Assembly: GCA_005223375.1 (NCBI GenBank)
Contig: RXOD01004087.1
Coordinates: 1-29,302 of the forward strand
From: Amoebophrya sp. AT5.2
Taxonomy: Eukaryota > Sar > Dinophyceae > Syndiniales > Amoebophryaceae
Length of the DNA stretch: 29,302 nucleotides
Direction: 5' to 3'
The stretch's first letter is position 1; every line of letters begins with the position of its first letter. The notes beneath the pieces are model-generated. The model searched no databases and was not told the origin of the DNA. It saw only the letters and a program-made list of their open reading frames with translations. The position numbers and the translations under genes were made by a program. Shown here piece after piece: positions 28,701-29,302 of this stretch.

Positions 28701-29302
28701 CGAAAAGCACAACCCTTCTTCAACAAGGTCAGAACCAGCTCGGGACGCGCCCACTGCCGCACACATGCCAGCAAGCCGCGAGCCTGCGGGTAGTGGATCG
28801 ATTGGAAGCGAATAAGCAAGTTCTTGTGCAAGATAGAAGTGACACCATTCATTTTCATACATAAAAATGATGTTGCAATGAGGACAAACAAAAAGCACCT
28901 GCAGCTTGACGAAAGAGTATGAGTATCCTCTTGTAGATACAACTGTGTGTATTCTTCTACCTGATCTCGTGGCCAGCTTTCTTTCATGGCTTGGATGAGC
29001 TTTCGGCGGCTTTTTTTATCGGCTTTTCCCAAGGCACAATGCTGCACACAGAGGTGCGCGAAGTAGTTGGATTGAATAAGGTCGTCGTCAGTATCGTCCT
29101 CACCAGGAGCTGCATCAGGGTCAGTAGAGTGAGCCTCTGGTGGCGCACCACGGACCAAATGATCGACGTGTTTGGTCTCTTCAAATGGTCGATCATGATC
29201 ATGTTCGCGGCTTTCTTCAGCGTTCTTTGGTGGGGCTGGTGCGGGAGTACGAGTCCGACTCCCAGAAGTACCACTTCCACTACTTCTAGCGCTGCGGCTG
29301 GC
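22712..29302 (-). CDS. Giant multi-pass membrane protein, 5' end beyond window
   Basis: Frame open from the window edge (29302) to 23108, then exon 22993-22712 after a 114-bp intron: at least 2158 residues as read, about 2061 if two candidate inner introns are removed. The TTG at 29158 is not a start; the frame continues upstream. Hydrophobic segments: QCTIFWLYAAVMFLL near 27740; LRMVLTAVAFAWL and FLGCSSLLLAAASGTFAG near 24280-24420; LLSAGAAALLPTLARLFGLLPPFL near 23800-23880; YQLYMIVYGCGFVL near 23650; FCILSVVILFCAHELWL near 23500-23550; and two in the last exon (FAAVIAYAVTAFSAPLYV, FAILLVACVLSVLGICELG). A long Ser/Pro/acidic loop of about 1000 residues lies between the first and second groups. 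This resembles transporter or receptor topology, but I recognise no family. Start and full length are unknown. Confidence 0.7.
22994..23107 (-). other. Intron before last exon of the membrane-protein gene (114 bp)
   Basis: Donor GGGGAAG|GTACTATTACTACC, acceptor AAAATCAG|TGGAAG, phase 0. The downstream frame has a TAA just before this AG and no ATG before the first membrane segment, so it works as an internal exon and not as a gene of its own. It adds two hydrophobic segments to a membrane protein, which supports the join. If unspliced, the frame instead ends 18 codons later. Confidence 0.65.
27826..27939 (-). other. Candidate in-frame intron, 114 bp, no stop
   Basis: Donor CCAC|GTGTATCTG, acceptor with strong pyrimidine tract ACTTTTTTCTTTTCAG|TG. 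Length is 38 codons, phase 1, and no stop lies inside, so the open frame hides it. Removal converts an odd Lys/Gln/Phe-rich stretch into the smoother TVWWSLPLSLLHAAEWDEF. Confidence 0.6.
28784..28960 (-). other. Candidate in-frame intron, 177 bp, no stop
   Basis: Donor GATCAG|GTAGAAG and acceptor CTACCCGCAG|GCTCGC, phase 0, 59 codons, no stop. The translated intron looks unlike its surroundings (Cys/Phe-rich, CRCFLFVLIATSFLCM). Removal joins ESWPRDQ to ARGLLACVRQW. An unspliced reading would add one membrane segment instead. Confidence 0.45.

Noticed and set aside
29156..29158. Start of the giant membrane protein at 29158
   Set aside because: The codon is TTG and the frame stays open for 48 more codons to the window edge, so the gene continues beyond it.

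Overview
This is a nuclear segment of a dinoflagellate-lineage alveolate. The direct clue is at the left edge: positions 75 to 54, read on the minus strand, match the 22-nt dinoflagellate spliced-leader (DinoSL) consensus at every base. All supported protein genes lie on the minus strand, are closely packed (about 0.1 to 1.2 kb apart), have few introns, and carry long low-complexity insertions. One-strand gene arrays, a DinoSL and high gene density together suggest a compact dinoflagellate genome such as a syndinian (Amoebophrya-like). The lineage rank is inference; the DinoSL match is seen in the sequence.

Layout, left to right (transcription runs right to left). 1-122: a 69-bp SL-RNA-like tandem unit plus a second copy without the SL exon. 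592-2102: MYG1 exonuclease, three exons. 2893-4278: CCCH zinc finger fused to a SAM methyltransferase-like domain. 5264-5428: a possible small basic protein. 5559-7028: an unrecognised 489-aa protein behind a strong 3' splice site. 7122-10868: an unrecognised 1248-aa, mostly disordered protein with one N-terminal membrane segment. 11907-17774: a 1955-aa SKI2-type exosome helicase with a PDZ-like module in its RecA1-RecA2 linker. 18912-19645: UBE2W-type ubiquitin-conjugating enzyme, two exons. 20295-21743: type I protein arginine methyltransferase. 22712 to beyond 29302: a very large multi-pass membrane protein, cut by the right edge.

The recognised genes are housekeeping functions in RNA turnover (SKI2, MYG1), RNA or protein methylation (CCCH-methyltransferase, PRMT) and N-terminal ubiquitination (UBE2W). 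They are not an operon in the bacterial sense. In dinoflagellates such arrays are typically processed by SL trans-splicing, so each gene would receive its 5' end from an SL RNA like the one at the left edge.

Most useful leads: the SL-RNA-like repeat whose hairpin varies by a whole base pair between copies but has AC, not GT, after the SL exon; the PDZ-in-SKI2 architecture; introns whose downstream exon repeats the donor GT; and two stop-free, multiple-of-three candidate introns hidden in the giant membrane-protein frame.
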